Source: an uncultured Verrucomicrobiae bacterium (GTDB taxonomy: Bacteria > Verrucomicrobiota > Verrucomicrobiia > Limisphaerales > UBA1096). Taken from it: 42,760 nucleotides of DNA. The notes under the pieces are model-generated. The model was not told the DNA's origin and did no database searches. It saw nothing but the letters and a program-made list of their open reading frames with translations. Positions within the stretch are counted from its first letter, which is position 1; every line of letters starts with the position of its first letter. The stretch is taken from positions 1 to 42,760 of the forward strand of contig CALJHX010000031.1 in the NCBI GenBank assembly GCA_937770485.1. The letters run 5' to 3'. The position numbers and the translations under genes are program-made. Below are positions 20,235 through 28,292 of the stretch, in pieces.

Positions 20235-21245
20235 TCAGTTGCCGGTGCCGAGGTATTTCTCCAGGGGTGGGTTGAGGAGTTCCCGCATATCGGGCTCGGT
20301 CATGTTTTCGCTGGTGATAAGCGCCACGCCGGTGTCGATGCGCTTGGCCACCGCCTTGCCGCCGAGATGCTCGACCAGTGTCATCACGCCGAGGTAGCCC
20401 ATTTTGACCGGATTTTGCACTACGAGCCCCGCAACGTCACCCGACTTGAGGTCACGCAACGACTGCACGCTGGTGTCGAATCCGATGATTTTCACCATGC
20501 CACCACCCTTGCCGATGTCGCGCACGGCCTTCGTCATCGAGACGGTCACTGATTCGTTCGGGCAAAAGATGCCGTTCACCTCATTGCCATAGCGGCTTAG
20601 CAAATTTTGTGAGGCAGTGTAGGCCAAGTCACGGGTCGCCCCGGCGTATTGGTCGGATGACAGCACTTTGATGCCGGGAAAATTCTCTTTAATTTCGTCG
20701 AGGAATCCCTGCTCGCGCTTGGTCGTGCTGGCCGAGCCGACGGCGTACCTCAACAGCAGCACGTTGCCCTTGCCGCCGAGTAGTTTGCCTAAGCGTGCGC
20801 CGCCCATCCGGCCGCCGAGGGCATTGTCGGTCGAGACGAAGCTGGCGTATTTGTCCGTCTGCAAACCGGAGTCGATGATGACGACCGGGATGCCGGCTTC
20901 GTCTGCCGTCTCCACCGGGCGCACGAGCGCCTTGTCATCTAGTGGCGCCAGCACCATGCCGTCCACGCCGCGGGCAATGAAGTTCTCGACTACCTTGATC
21001 TGCTCGTCGCGGTCATCCTCCTTGAGCGGGCCTTTCCAGATGATCTTCACCGGCTGACCGGAAGCCTCGAGTTCCTGCTTGGCCTTGATGGCACCGGCGT
21101 GAATCGATTTCCAGAATTCATGCGTCGTCCCCTTGGGGATGACCACGATGGACAAGCCATTGCCGGAGGAGTCGCCGGACTGTGAGCCGCAACCCGAAAC
21201 GAAAACCAATGCAGCGCACGCAGCGCCAAGCAGCCATGATTTCAT
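20235..21245 (-). CDS. Ribose-type periplasmic sugar-binding lipoprotein (RbsB family)
   Basis: The 336-aa protein begins with a lipoprotein signal: 'LLGAACAALVFVSGC', lipobox VSGC with the acylated Cys near residue 19. It continues as a Peripla_BP_4 fold: 'SIVVIPKGTTHEFWKSIHAG', then 'ARGVDGMVLAPLDDKAL', 'VVIIDSG', 'GSASTTKREQGFLDE' and 'IIGFDTS'. It delivers a sugar to the RbsA/RbsC-like transporter encoded just downstream. The ATG at 21245 is preferred because the signal peptide starts there; the frame extends 12 codons further without a better start. A lipid-anchored rather than soluble binding protein is unusual for Gram-negatives but common in PVC bacteria. It diverges from the TlpA-like gene. 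Confidence 0.9.
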   Translation of the reverse strand: MKSWLLGAACAALVFVSGCGSQSGDSSGNGLSIVVIPKGTTHEFWKSIHAGAIKAKQELEASGQPVKIIWKGPLKEDDRDEQIKVVENFIARGVDGMVLAPLDDKALVRPVETADEAGIPVVIIDSGLQTDKYASFVSTDNALGGRMGGARLGKLLGGKGNVLLLRYAVGSASTTKREQGFLDEIKENFPGIKVLSSDQYAGATRDLAYTASQNLLSRYGNEVNGIFCPNESVTVSMTKAVRDIGKGGGMVKIIGFDTSVQSLRDLKSGDVAGLVVQNPVKMGYLGVMTLVEHLGGKAVAKRIDTGVALITSENMTEPDMRELLNPPLEKYLGTGN

Positions 21246-21334
21246 ACGCAGCAGGCTAAGCAAAGAGGCGGGCCATTTCAAACTATTTACAAAAAAGACT
21301 TGCGCCGGGCTAGGCGCTGGGGGAGTTTAGTTAC

Positions 21335-21862
21335 ATGAAAACAATTCTGTTTTTTTGTATATCGTCGACCCTCCTCACTACTTCTTTATTAATGACCGGT
21401 TGCTCTGCTGGAGATGAATCTGGTACGACTCAAACGCAAATATCAGTTAACTCATCTGGTGAACCGGCAGCGGCTTTGGCCGTCAGCAACTGGGTGAAAG
21501 GCGAGCCAGTGGACATCTCCACCGGCGTTCATGTGGTCGAGTTTTGGGCAACGTGGTGCCCACCCTGCCGCACCAGCATTCCGCACCTGACAGAGCTTCA
21601 GGAGAAATTCAAGGATCGCGATGTCAACGTCATCGGCATCAGCAACGAAGAACTCGCCACCGTCGAGTCGTTCGTAAAAAAAATGGGGGACAAGATGGCA
21701 TACACGGTGGCGATTGACGCGGGTGCCACCTCCAAGGGCTACATGGGGAAGTACGGCGTTGGCGGAATCCCGCACGCCTTCGTGGTGAAGGATGGCGAAG
21801 TCGTCTGGCATGGACACCCGATGGGAAAACTTGATGACGCGATCGAGGGCGCGCTGAAATAG
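21335..21862 (+). CDS. TlpA-like thioredoxin-fold lipoprotein
   Basis: The 175-aa protein has a lipoprotein signal ('LLTTSLLMTGC', Cys near residue 23), a linker, and a thioredoxin-like domain with 'VVEFWATWCPPCRTSIPHL'. The WCPPC active site and the cis-proline segment 'GIPHAFVVKDG' are both present, so it should be redox active. TlpA/ResA-like proteins reduce periplasmic disulfides, for example during cytochrome c maturation. No cytochrome gene is adjacent. A purine-rich GGGGGAG sequence lies about 10 bases before the ATG. The gene is transcribed away from the rbsB operon, and the 89-base gap between them must hold both promoters. Confidence 0.88.
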   Translation: MKTILFFCISSTLLTTSLLMTGCSAGDESGTTQTQISVNSSGEPAAALAVSNWVKGEPVDISTGVHVVEFWATWCPPCRTSIPHLTELQEKFKDRDVNVIGISNEELATVESFVKKMGDKMAYTVAIDAGATSKGYMGKYGVGGIPHAFVVKDGEVVWHGHPMGKLDDAIEGALK

Positions 21863-22028
21863 TGGGGAACCACACCACTGCTCATTGCGCTTGGCTTGGC
21901 GGACTGTTATGGCGACGAAATATATAAACTTTCCTCTGTCGGATTTCGCATGGATGCCAAGTCAGAGGTAAAAGTGGAGTCACCGAAAAAAGATGAGACA
22001 AAGCCGTAGAGCGCTTGGCCGGGCCCCT

Positions 22029-22841
22029 TTACCCGGTGGCAATCTTGGTCAAACGATCGCGGGCCTTTTCTCCCGCCGTTGTTTCGCTGCATTCGCTGGC
22101 CACGCGCTGCAGCAGCTTGAGTGCCCTGTCCGAGTCGTCGAGTTTCCCGGAGTAAAGATTGCACAGATGGATGGCGGCCCAACCCCAGCGTGATTTGGGG
22201 ATGTTCATTTTTAGTATCTCCTCGTACTCCAACGCCGCAGCGCGATAGCTACCAAGATCCTTCTCGTAAATCTCGGCAATGCGCTTGTAGGCGTGGTATT
22301 CGCCCGGGTAAACCTTAACGTACTCGCGAAATGAGTCGATGGCATCAACATACGCCCCATCCGCCCAGATGGACTCGGCTTCCTCGTACATGTCGGCTTT
22401 CTTTGATTTAATACTTTTGGTTACATAATTTCCACCCACACTTTCCCCAGTCAAGTGGCTGACATCGCGCGCCACGAGCAGCGCGAAAACCAGCAAGGCA
22501 CCGAGCATACCGGAGAAATAAACCATCATCCCTCCTTTTTTCTCAGGCGCTTCCGTCTGTCCAGCGATCCCGACTTGGTTCGTTTCCCCGCCCCTTGGCG
22601 AACTCTGAGTCTTGGCGGGCTGTGTCTTCTCTACCTTAGCCGGTGACGCGTTGGTTGGCGTGCGGTTGACCTCGCCGGAAGGCTCGGCGACAACAGCACC
22701 CGGCAACCCCTCCTCCTCGTCCAGTTCAACACTATGCCGATTCAGTTGCATGTTCTCATACGCATCGCGAAAGCCGCCCCAGCACCAGATGGCTACATAA
22801 AGGCAGAGCGGATAAAGAATGAGACGCGAGATCAGTTTCAC
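22029..22841 (-). CDS. Two-helix membrane protein with C-terminal TPR domain
   Basis: The 270-aa product has an N-terminal membrane helix ('RLILYPLCLYVAIWCWGGF'), a Pro/Ser/Thr-rich linker (about residues 45-95), a second helix ('FSGMLGALLVFALLVA') and about four TPR-like hairpins ('AESIWADGAYVDAIDSFREY', 'AYKRIAEIYEKDLGSYRAAA'). Both ends are probably on the same side of the membrane. No function is recognised. A GTG at 22841 is taken as the start because it places the first helix at the N-terminus; the reading frame stays open to 22940, which would overlap the divergent lactonase gene, so the start is uncertain. Confidence 0.65.
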   Translation of the reverse strand: MKLISRLILYPLCLYVAIWCWGGFRDAYENMQLNRHSVELDEEEGLPGAVVAEPSGEVNRTPTNASPAKVEKTQPAKTQSSPRGGETNQVGIAGQTEAPEKKGGMMVYFSGMLGALLVFALLVARDVSHLTGESVGGNYVTKSIKSKKADMYEEAESIWADGAYVDAIDSFREYVKVYPGEYHAYKRIAEIYEKDLGSYRAAALEYEEILKMNIPKSRWGWAAIHLCNLYSGKLDDSDRALKLLQRVASECSETTAGEKARDRLTKIATG

Positions 22842-22926
22842 GGGAGCACAGTCATAACAGCCCAGAACTTCCAATGAAACGCAAAACAACTTGCAACTGG
22901 CGCTAGATTTCCGTCTCATCCGGCGC

Positions 22927-24081
22927 ATGACAATTCGCAATCTTTTCCTGGCAACGACTTTCTCCGCACTTGGCCTGACCGCTGCGATTGACCCAGCTAC
23001 CGCTGCGCCGGCCAGAGCCCTGGTCTGTTTTGGCAGCTACTCGACCCCCGACAAAGAGAGCGTTCACCTGTTCCAACTCAACCTGAAGGATGGCAGCCTG
23101 AAAAAACTCAGCGCCGTGGACGGCCTGAAAAACCCGTCGTTCCTCAAAATCCACCCGAACGGCAAGTTCCTTTACACAGTAAACGAAGTCGCCATGTTCG
23201 ATGGCAAAAGAAGCGGCGGCGTGACGGCGTTCGCGCTGGACGTGCAGGCCGGCAAACTGACCCAACTCAACCAGCAGCCCTCCGGCGACACCGGCCCTTG
23301 CCATCTGACCGTCGATGCCACCGGCAAATACGTACTCGTGGCACACTATGGCGGAGGCAGCACCTCGGTGTTGCCAATCAAAAAAGATGGCTCCGTTGGC
23401 CCGGTGGTTTCGCAGATCAAACACAAGGGCTCAAGCGTGCATTCACGTCAAAAGGCCCCGCACGCCCACTCGATCCATGTCGGCCCGAATAACAAGTTTG
23501 CCTTCGCACCCGACCTCGGCATCGACAAGGTGCTTGTGTTCAGCTTCGACGAAAAAACCGGTGCCATCGCCGAGACCAAGTTTGACGGCGCCAAACTGGA
23601 ACCCGGCTCTGGCCCGCGCCACTTCGGCTTTCACCCGGACGGGAAGTTCGCCTACGTCATTAACGAAATTAAGCAGACGGTGACCGCATTTAGCTACCGG
23701 GCCAAGCGCGGCCGGCTCAAGACACTGCAAACCGTCTCTACCGTTCCCCACTCGGTTGAGGGAAACAGCACCGCTGAGGTTCTTGTTCACCCAAGCGGAA
23801 AGTTTCTCTATGGCTCGAACCGCGGCCACAACAGCATCGCCATGTTCCGGATCGACGAGAAGAACGGTAAGTTGACCGCGCTTGGCCACGAGTCCACCCG
23901 GGGCTCCACTCCACGCAACTTCGGCATCGACCCCACCGGCCAGTTCCTGCTCGCTGCCAACCAGCAATCAGACAATGTCGCAGTGTTTCGCATCAATCAG
24001 GACACCGGCAAACTCAAGTTCACTGGCAACGAAATCGAGATCAGCAAGCCGGTTTGTGTCCGGATGATTTTGCAAAAATAA
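22927..24081 (+). CDS. pgl: 6-phosphogluconolactonase-type beta-propeller (lactonase family), secreted
   Basis: The 384-aa protein has a signal peptide ('LFLATTFSALGLTAAIDPATA') and then repeated propeller blades of the YbhE/Pgl lactonase family. Typical phrases are 'KNPSFLKIHPNGKFLYTVNE', 'GPCHLTVDATGKYVLVAHYG', 'GSGPRHFGFHPDGKFAYVIN' and 'STPRNFGIDPTGQFLLAANQ'. The family hydrolyses 6-phosphogluconolactone, but an exported member probably acts on another lactone or has a different role. The ATG at 22927 is chosen for the signal peptide. The coding sequence looks complete to its TAA, and the accessory island begins directly after it: the minus-strand scaffold-like frame reads back through its last 113 bases. 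Confidence 0.82.
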   Translation: MTIRNLFLATTFSALGLTAAIDPATAAPARALVCFGSYSTPDKESVHLFQLNLKDGSLKKLSAVDGLKNPSFLKIHPNGKFLYTVNEVAMFDGKRSGGVTAFALDVQAGKLTQLNQQPSGDTGPCHLTVDATGKYVLVAHYGGGSTSVLPIKKDGSVGPVVSQIKHKGSSVHSRQKAPHAHSIHVGPNNKFAFAPDLGIDKVLVFSFDEKTGAIAETKFDGAKLEPGSGPRHFGFHPDGKFAYVINEIKQTVTAFSYRAKRGRLKTLQTVSTVPHSVEGNSTAEVLVHPSGKFLYGSNRGHNSIAMFRIDEKNGKLTALGHESTRGSTPRNFGIDPTGQFLLAANQQSDNVAVFRINQDTGKLKFTGNEIEISKPVCVRMILQK

Positions 24082-24711
24082 CGGAGCTATATTGGGATAA
24101 TATCCGTCTGCCAGTTCCACGCCTTGCTGCCGTAGGACTTTTTCAACGCGCTCTGGGTTGTCCAGTAGTGCGTCTTCCATGTCCTCGGCGAACTGAAGGC
24201 GTCGTTCTGCCAGTTCGGCAATCTTGTTGAGTTCGCTTTCCCTTTTTATGTGCGCTACCGGGTTGCCGTTCTGCTGAACGGCCGCCGGCACCTGATCCAC
24301 TTGCGATCTCAACTGGGTGACTTCTTTTTCAAATTCGTCGCGCTCCTCCTCCGCCAACCGTAGTTTTCGGGTGAAGCGATCAATCCGACGCTGAAGCCAT
24401 TCCGGTTCATCCTGTTCCCCTTCGGGTTCAGCTTGTTCCGGTTCGGCTTCCGCCTCGGATTCCGTTTCCGATTCCTCCTGAGAAAGAACGTGTTCGGTGT
24501 CCCCTGCTTCCTCGGTCGATTCCTCAACCGGCTCGGCTTCCTCCACCGCATCGCCACTCGACGATGTCTCCTCGGACCTTTCCTGTTCCTCTGGCTCAAA
24601 CGACTCGGCCAACATTTTGGTCAAGTCCAATTCATCCAAAGGACCGTCTAGTCCCACTAGTCCGGCTTCTTTAGGGAGGCTTTCCGTTGCCTCGACTGCG
24701 TCTACTGCCAT
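23968..24711 (-). CDS. Acidic coiled-coil protein, possible phage scaffold; 3' end runs into pgl
   Basis: The 247-aa frame starts at an ATG preceded by AGGA at 5-6 bases. Residues 15-110 are extremely acidic and low in complexity, rich in Glu, Ser and Pro. A charged coiled coil follows, 'WLQRRIDRFTRKLRLAEEER' onward to about residue 165. The pattern of an acidic N-terminus followed by a coiled coil fits phage head scaffold proteins; no specific family was recognised. The last 37 or so residues are antisense to the end of the lactonase gene, so the natural C-terminus was probably lost when this DNA joined the chromosome near 24,082-24,100. It shares strand and style with the genes at 28.8-29.7 kb. 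Confidence 0.45.
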   Translation of the reverse strand: MAVDAVEATESLPKEAGLVGLDGPLDELDLTKMLAESFEPEEQERSEETSSSGDAVEEAEPVEESTEEAGDTEHVLSQEESETESEAEAEPEQAEPEGEQDEPEWLQRRIDRFTRKLRLAEEERDEFEKEVTQLRSQVDQVPAAVQQNGNPVAHIKRESELNKIAELAERRLQFAEDMEDALLDNPERVEKVLRQQGVELADGYYPNIAPLFLQNHPDTNRLADLDFVASELEFAGVLIDAKHCDIV

Positions 24712-24745
24712 GCTATTCCTGCAAGTTAGGATTATTCCCCGGCCC

Positions 24746-24778
24746 AAAAAAAAGCCGTGCCTGCAATAGACACGGTTT
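24746..24778 (-). terminator. Rho-independent terminator on the minus strand
   Basis: On the minus strand CCGTG (24775-24771) pairs with CACGG (24759-24755) around an 11-base loop and is followed by C and eight T residues (plus-strand A run 24746-24753). It would stop leftward transcription just upstream of the scaffold-like gene. This fits a border between an upstream minus-strand phage transcript and the next phage gene, and it lies just outside the ankyrin array. Confidence 0.6.
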
Positions 24779-24847
24779 CTGCCGGAACGGCTAATTGGAG
24801 TTGTACTGTTATAAATCGTTCTCTATTGTTTAACGCACGTCAGGACT

Positions 24848-25331
24848 ATGGAACTACAACTAATAACATTCGCAGGCGTGCTGATTTTGGTGGGTGTTCT
24901 GTTTTCACTCATAAAAAATATATTCAAGAAAACACTCCATAAAGCGTGCGAAAAAGGCGATATTGAAGCCGTGAAACAGTTCTTGGGTGATGGCGTGGAT
25001 GTGAATGCGGAGGATGAGAATGGATGGACTCCTTTGCATGGTGCGGCTTGGTGGGGTCACAAGGAAACCGCCAAATTTCTCATCGGCAGTGGTGCAGATG
25101 TGGATGCGCAGGGTGCGGCTGGGAACACTCCTTTGCATCAGGCGGCTGAAAAAGGTCACAAGGAAATCATCAAACTACTCATTGCCAAAGGTGCGGATGT
25201 GAATGCGATGGATGAAGAGTGGCCACACACCGTTAGATGGCCTCGTCGAAATGGACAGCGCGAAATGGAACGAAATCGCAGACCTCCTCCGCAAACACGG
25301 CGGCAAGACAGAGGAAGAATTGAAGGAATGA
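24848..25331 (+). pseudogene. Ankyrin unit A: membrane-anchored ankyrin protein, one frameshift
   Basis: The frame opens with a membrane helix ('LQLITFAGVLILVGVLFSLI') and then three ankyrin repeats ('EKGDIEAVKQFLGDGVDVNA', 'TPLHGAAWWGHKETAKFLIG', 'TPLHQAAEKGHKEIIKLLIA'). Near 25,221 one extra base shifts the frame. In the next frame the usual ending continues as 'TPLDGLVEMDSAKWNEIADL' and 'LRKHGGKTEEELKE', stopping at TGA 25,329-25,331. That stop overlaps the ATG of unit B. Without correction the original frame reads on through unit B's signal region in frame to 25,462, giving a 204-aa chimera. A real frameshift and a sequencing or assembly error cannot be separated here. The intact product would sit in the inner membrane. 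Confidence 0.7.
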
Positions 25332-26359
25332 AACACCTCCTACTCACAACAATCGCAGCCGTGGTGCTGGTGGGGTGTGGGCCAAGTGTGCATATTTGCG
25401 AAGCTGCCAAGCAGGAAACATTGAAGCCGTCAAACAGCACTTGGCTGCTGGTGCGGATGTGAATGCGAAGGCGTTTGACAGGAGCACTCCTTTGCATTTG
25501 CGGCTTTTGAAGGTCACAAGGAAATCGCTGAACTACTAATCGCCAAGGGTGCAGATGTGAATGCGAAGGATGATGAGGGATGGACTCCTTTGCATCCTGC
25601 GGCTGCTGCAGGTCACAAGGAAATCGCCGAACTACTCATCGCCGAAGGTGCGGATGTGAATGCGAAGGGTGGTTGGCGTGAATGGACTCCTTTGCATAAT
25701 GCGGCTGCTGAGGGTCACAAGGAAGTCACCGAACTACTTATTGCCGCAGGTGCGGATGTGAATGCGAAGACTAATGATGGACTGACTCCTTTGCATAATG
25801 CGGCTGAGAAAGGTCACGTGGAAATCGCCAAATTGCTTATCGCTAAAGGTGCTGGACGTGAATGCTATGGCTTTTGACAGTAGGACTCCTTTGCATAACG
25901 CGGCTTGGGGTGGTCACAAGGAAATCACTGAACTGTTTATCGCCAATGGTGCGGATGTGAATGCGAAGAGTGAAGCATACGGCACACCGCTAGATGTGGC
26001 CATCAAATACAATCACACCGAAACCGCCGACCTCCTCCGCAAACACGGCGGCAAGACCAAGAAGGAACTGGAAGCCGCTGGCAATCCGACTGAACCAGTT
26101 GCTGAAGCGGCAAAGCCAGAACCGTCGACAGCCAAAGCACCAGACATTTCAATTCACGATGCTGCCTTTAAAGGAAACATCAAAGCCGTCAAAAAGCACT
26201 TGGCTGATGGCGCGGATGTGAATGCGAAGGATGTTGATGGCGATACACCGCTAGATTGGGCCACGCATCCAGTAACCCAAAGCCTCCGCAGAAACCGCCG
26301 ACCTCCTCCGCAAACACGGAGGCAAGACGGGTGAAGAATTGAAAGCTGAAGGCAAATGA
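25328..26359 (+). pseudogene. Ankyrin unit B: ankyrin lipoprotein broken by several frameshifts
   Basis: The unit begins with a lipoprotein signal ('MKHLLLTTIAAVVLVGCG', lipobox LVGC) and would encode about seven ankyrin repeats ending in 'GEELKAEGK'. Reading the repeats requires frame changes near 25,412 (one base missing), 25,498 (one missing), 25,854 (one extra) and between 26,265 and 26,285. The open pieces are 25,557-25,877 and 25,798-26,334. An internal Pro/Ala/Glu linker ('PTEPVAEAAKPEPSTAKAPD') followed by 'ISIHDAAFKGNIKAVKKHLA' resembles the start of unit E, suggesting that two units were fused. The stop overlaps the start of unit C (ATGA). Confidence 0.7.
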
Positions 26360-26853
26360 AACAACTACTAATCACAACAATCGCAGCCGTGCTTCTGGTG
26401 GGCTGTGGGCCGAGTGTGTCAATCAACGAGGCTGCCAGAGATGGAAACATTGAAGCCGTCAAACAGCATTTGGATGCTGGGACTGATGTGAACGCTAAGG
26501 ATAGCGATGGCAGAACTCCTTTACACTTTGCAGCTCGGAAAGGTTTTAAAAAAATCGCAGCTCTTCTCATCACCAAAGGCGCAAATGTGAATGAAAAAGA
26601 TAATCGCACAACTACACCATTGCATGAGGCGGCGTGTCGGGGTCACAAGGAATTCGTTGCGCTACTCCTTGCTAATGGTGCAAATATAAATGTAAAAAGA
26701 AGGAGTGGAGGAACTCCAACTCCACTTGATCATGTGGAAGGTGCTATTAAGCAATATTCGCACAGATCAAATTATTCACCTGAAAAAATAGCTGCTTTAA
26801 AAGAAACCGCTGAATTTCTGCGCAAAAACGGAGGCAGACAAGTAATTGGCTAA
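26356..26853 (+). CDS. Ankyrin unit C: ankyrin-repeat lipoprotein
   Basis: The 165-aa product has an intact lipoprotein signal ('KQLLITTIAAVLLVGCG', Cys near residue 17) and about three ankyrin repeats ('ARDGNIEAVKQHLDAGTDVN', 'TPLHFAARKGFKKIAALLIT', 'TPLHEAACRGHKEFVALLLA'). Its end is 'ETAEFLRKNGGRQVIG'. It would be lipid-anchored in the outer or inner membrane with the repeats available for protein binding. Its ATG overlaps the stop of unit B. A one-base frame change near 26,840 would join it to the following open frame (26,874-27,257), so the present stop may itself result from a frameshift. Confidence 0.65.
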   Translation: MKQLLITTIAAVLLVGCGPSVSINEAARDGNIEAVKQHLDAGTDVNAKDSDGRTPLHFAARKGFKKIAALLITKGANVNEKDNRTTTPLHEAACRGHKEFVALLLANGANINVKRRSGGTPTPLDHVEGAIKQYSHRSNYSPEKIAALKETAEFLRKNGGRQVIG

Positions 26854-26873
26854 AGGCTGCAGAGTCAATTCAC

Positions 26874-27257
26874 ATGGCTGCCATAGCCGGACACATAGAA
26901 GCCGTCAAACAGCACTTGGCTGCTGGCACGGATGTGAATGCGAAGAATGATAATGGATGGACTCCTTTGCACTATGCGGCTTACGGTTGTCACAAAGAAA
27001 TCGCCGAACTGCTAATCGACAACAATGCGGATGTGAGCGCAAAGGATCAAAGTAGAACAACTCCTTTGCATTATGCGGTCGCAGGAGGTCACAAGGAAAG
27101 CTGCCGAACTCCTAATCGCCAAAGGTGCGGATGTGAATGCGAAGATGATGATGGCGATACACCGCTAGATTGGGCCGATCAATACAGGAAACTCGCCGAC
27201 CTCCTCCGCAAACACGGCGGCAAGACGGGTGAAGAATTGAAAGCTGAAGGGAAATGA
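26874..27257 (+). pseudogene. Ankyrin unit C': ankyrin fragment with two compensating frameshifts
   Basis: The 127-aa frame starts at an ATG within a sequence that aligns with the start of the repeats in other units ('MAAIAGHIEAVKQHLAAGTD'), so it is probably the continuation of unit C rather than an independent gene. It has no signal peptide. Between about 27,100 and 27,143 the frame is shifted by one extra base and then restored by one missing base, giving the unrelated stretch 'CRTPNRQRCGCECED' where 'IAELLIAKGADVNAKD' is expected. The end is the standard 'HGGKTGEELKAEGK', and its stop overlaps the ATG of unit D. Confidence 0.6.
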
Positions 27258-28279
27258 AACACCTCCTACTCACAACAATCGCAGCGAATTATGGATTCAG
27301 TTCGATTCCTTGGTGGTGTTACGTGATTGTTTTTTTGCTTTTGTTTGGATTCATCAAAAAACGCCTTGGTCAAACAATTCACAAACATGCAATTGAGGGA
27401 AATATTCGAGCGATAAAAAAACTCGTTAATTCCAAAGGCATGACATCTCTTGAGGCAAAGGATGAAGAGGGTTGCTCACCTTTGCACTACGCAGCTTTGT
27501 CAGGCCACAAAGAAACTGTTGAATTTCTTATAGATAATAATGCCAGTGTTAATACAAGTAATAATAGCGGGCATACTCCTTTGCATATGGCAGCGATTGT
27601 AGGTAATAGAAAAATCATAGATTTACTCATCTCTAAGGGAGCAAATTTAAATGCTAAACCTATTACAGGAGAGTCAGTCTTAGATATTGCATTAACACAT
27701 GCTAATCCTCGCAACATATCTCTGTGCGAAGGTATAAATGAATGTGCTGGTTATTTAAAGAGTTTGGGCGTGGGAAGTAATGCTGGTGAATCAATTATAT
27801 TAGCAGCGCAAACTGGGAATTTTGAAGCGATAAAACAACACTTGGCATCTGGAGTAAATGTAAATGAAAAGCTTGATGGAGCAACGCCTTTGTCTTGGGC
27901 TGTTTCTAGAGGGGACAGGGAAACATCTAAATATCTTATTTCTGAAGGTGCAAACATAGAGGATGTATGTGCAGATGGATCTACTTTATTAGATGTAGCA
28001 ATTTTTAATGATGATAAGGAAATAGCGAAGATCCTAAGTGGCGAAAACGCAAAAAAGACTTGCGGCAGTTGTCGTAAAATATTTCCTTTTAAAGATGTTA
28101 GAAAACTTTGGCGTTTTCCACTTTTTATTCTCAAACTCGTTAGAATGCACCCCGGGGAAGAGGGGGAGAGATTGTACTGTTTCCGCTGCTCATGTAGTCA
28201 AAATACAGGCACAGTATTTCTTGCAACTATGTTTGGCTCACTCGTTATATTTTTTATTGTGGGATTAATTAGCGGCTAA
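27254..28279 (+). CDS. Ankyrin unit D: AT-rich ankyrin membrane protein with zinc-ribbon-like end
   Basis: The 341-aa protein is the only long undamaged unit. Its first 11 codons are those of the lipoprotein units ('MKHLLLTTIAA'). The sequence then switches to a membrane helix ('WWCYVIVFLLLFGFI') like that of unit A, so it appears to be a recombinant. About six ankyrin repeats follow (residues 45-270). The C-terminus has two cysteine pairs, 'CGSC' and 'CFRC' with a further 'CSC', spaced like a zinc ribbon, and a final hydrophobic helix ('VFLATMFGSLVIFFIVGLI'). Base composition drops to roughly 38-40% GC by eye, well below the rest of the window, which suggests a different source from the other units. 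Function is unknown; protein-protein binding at the membrane is likely. Confidence 0.75.
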   Translation: MKHLLLTTIAANYGFSSIPWWCYVIVFLLLFGFIKKRLGQTIHKHAIEGNIRAIKKLVNSKGMTSLEAKDEEGCSPLHYAALSGHKETVEFLIDNNASVNTSNNSGHTPLHMAAIVGNRKIIDLLISKGANLNAKPITGESVLDIALTHANPRNISLCEGINECAGYLKSLGVGSNAGESIILAAQTGNFEAIKQHLASGVNVNEKLDGATPLSWAVSRGDRETSKYLISEGANIEDVCADGSTLLDVAIFNDDKEIAKILSGENAKKTCGSCRKIFPFKDVRKLWRFPLFILKLVRMHPGEEGERLYCFRCSCSQNTGTVFLATMFGSLVIFFIVGLISG

Positions 28280-28292
28280 TCTAATAATCTAA

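Noticed and set aside
21863..22028. A short lipoprotein-like frame after the TlpA-like gene ('LLIALGLADCYGDEIYKLSS')
   Set aside because: It has no start codon of its own, being in frame with the TlpA stop, and is under 50 codons; read-through or a small gene cannot be supported.
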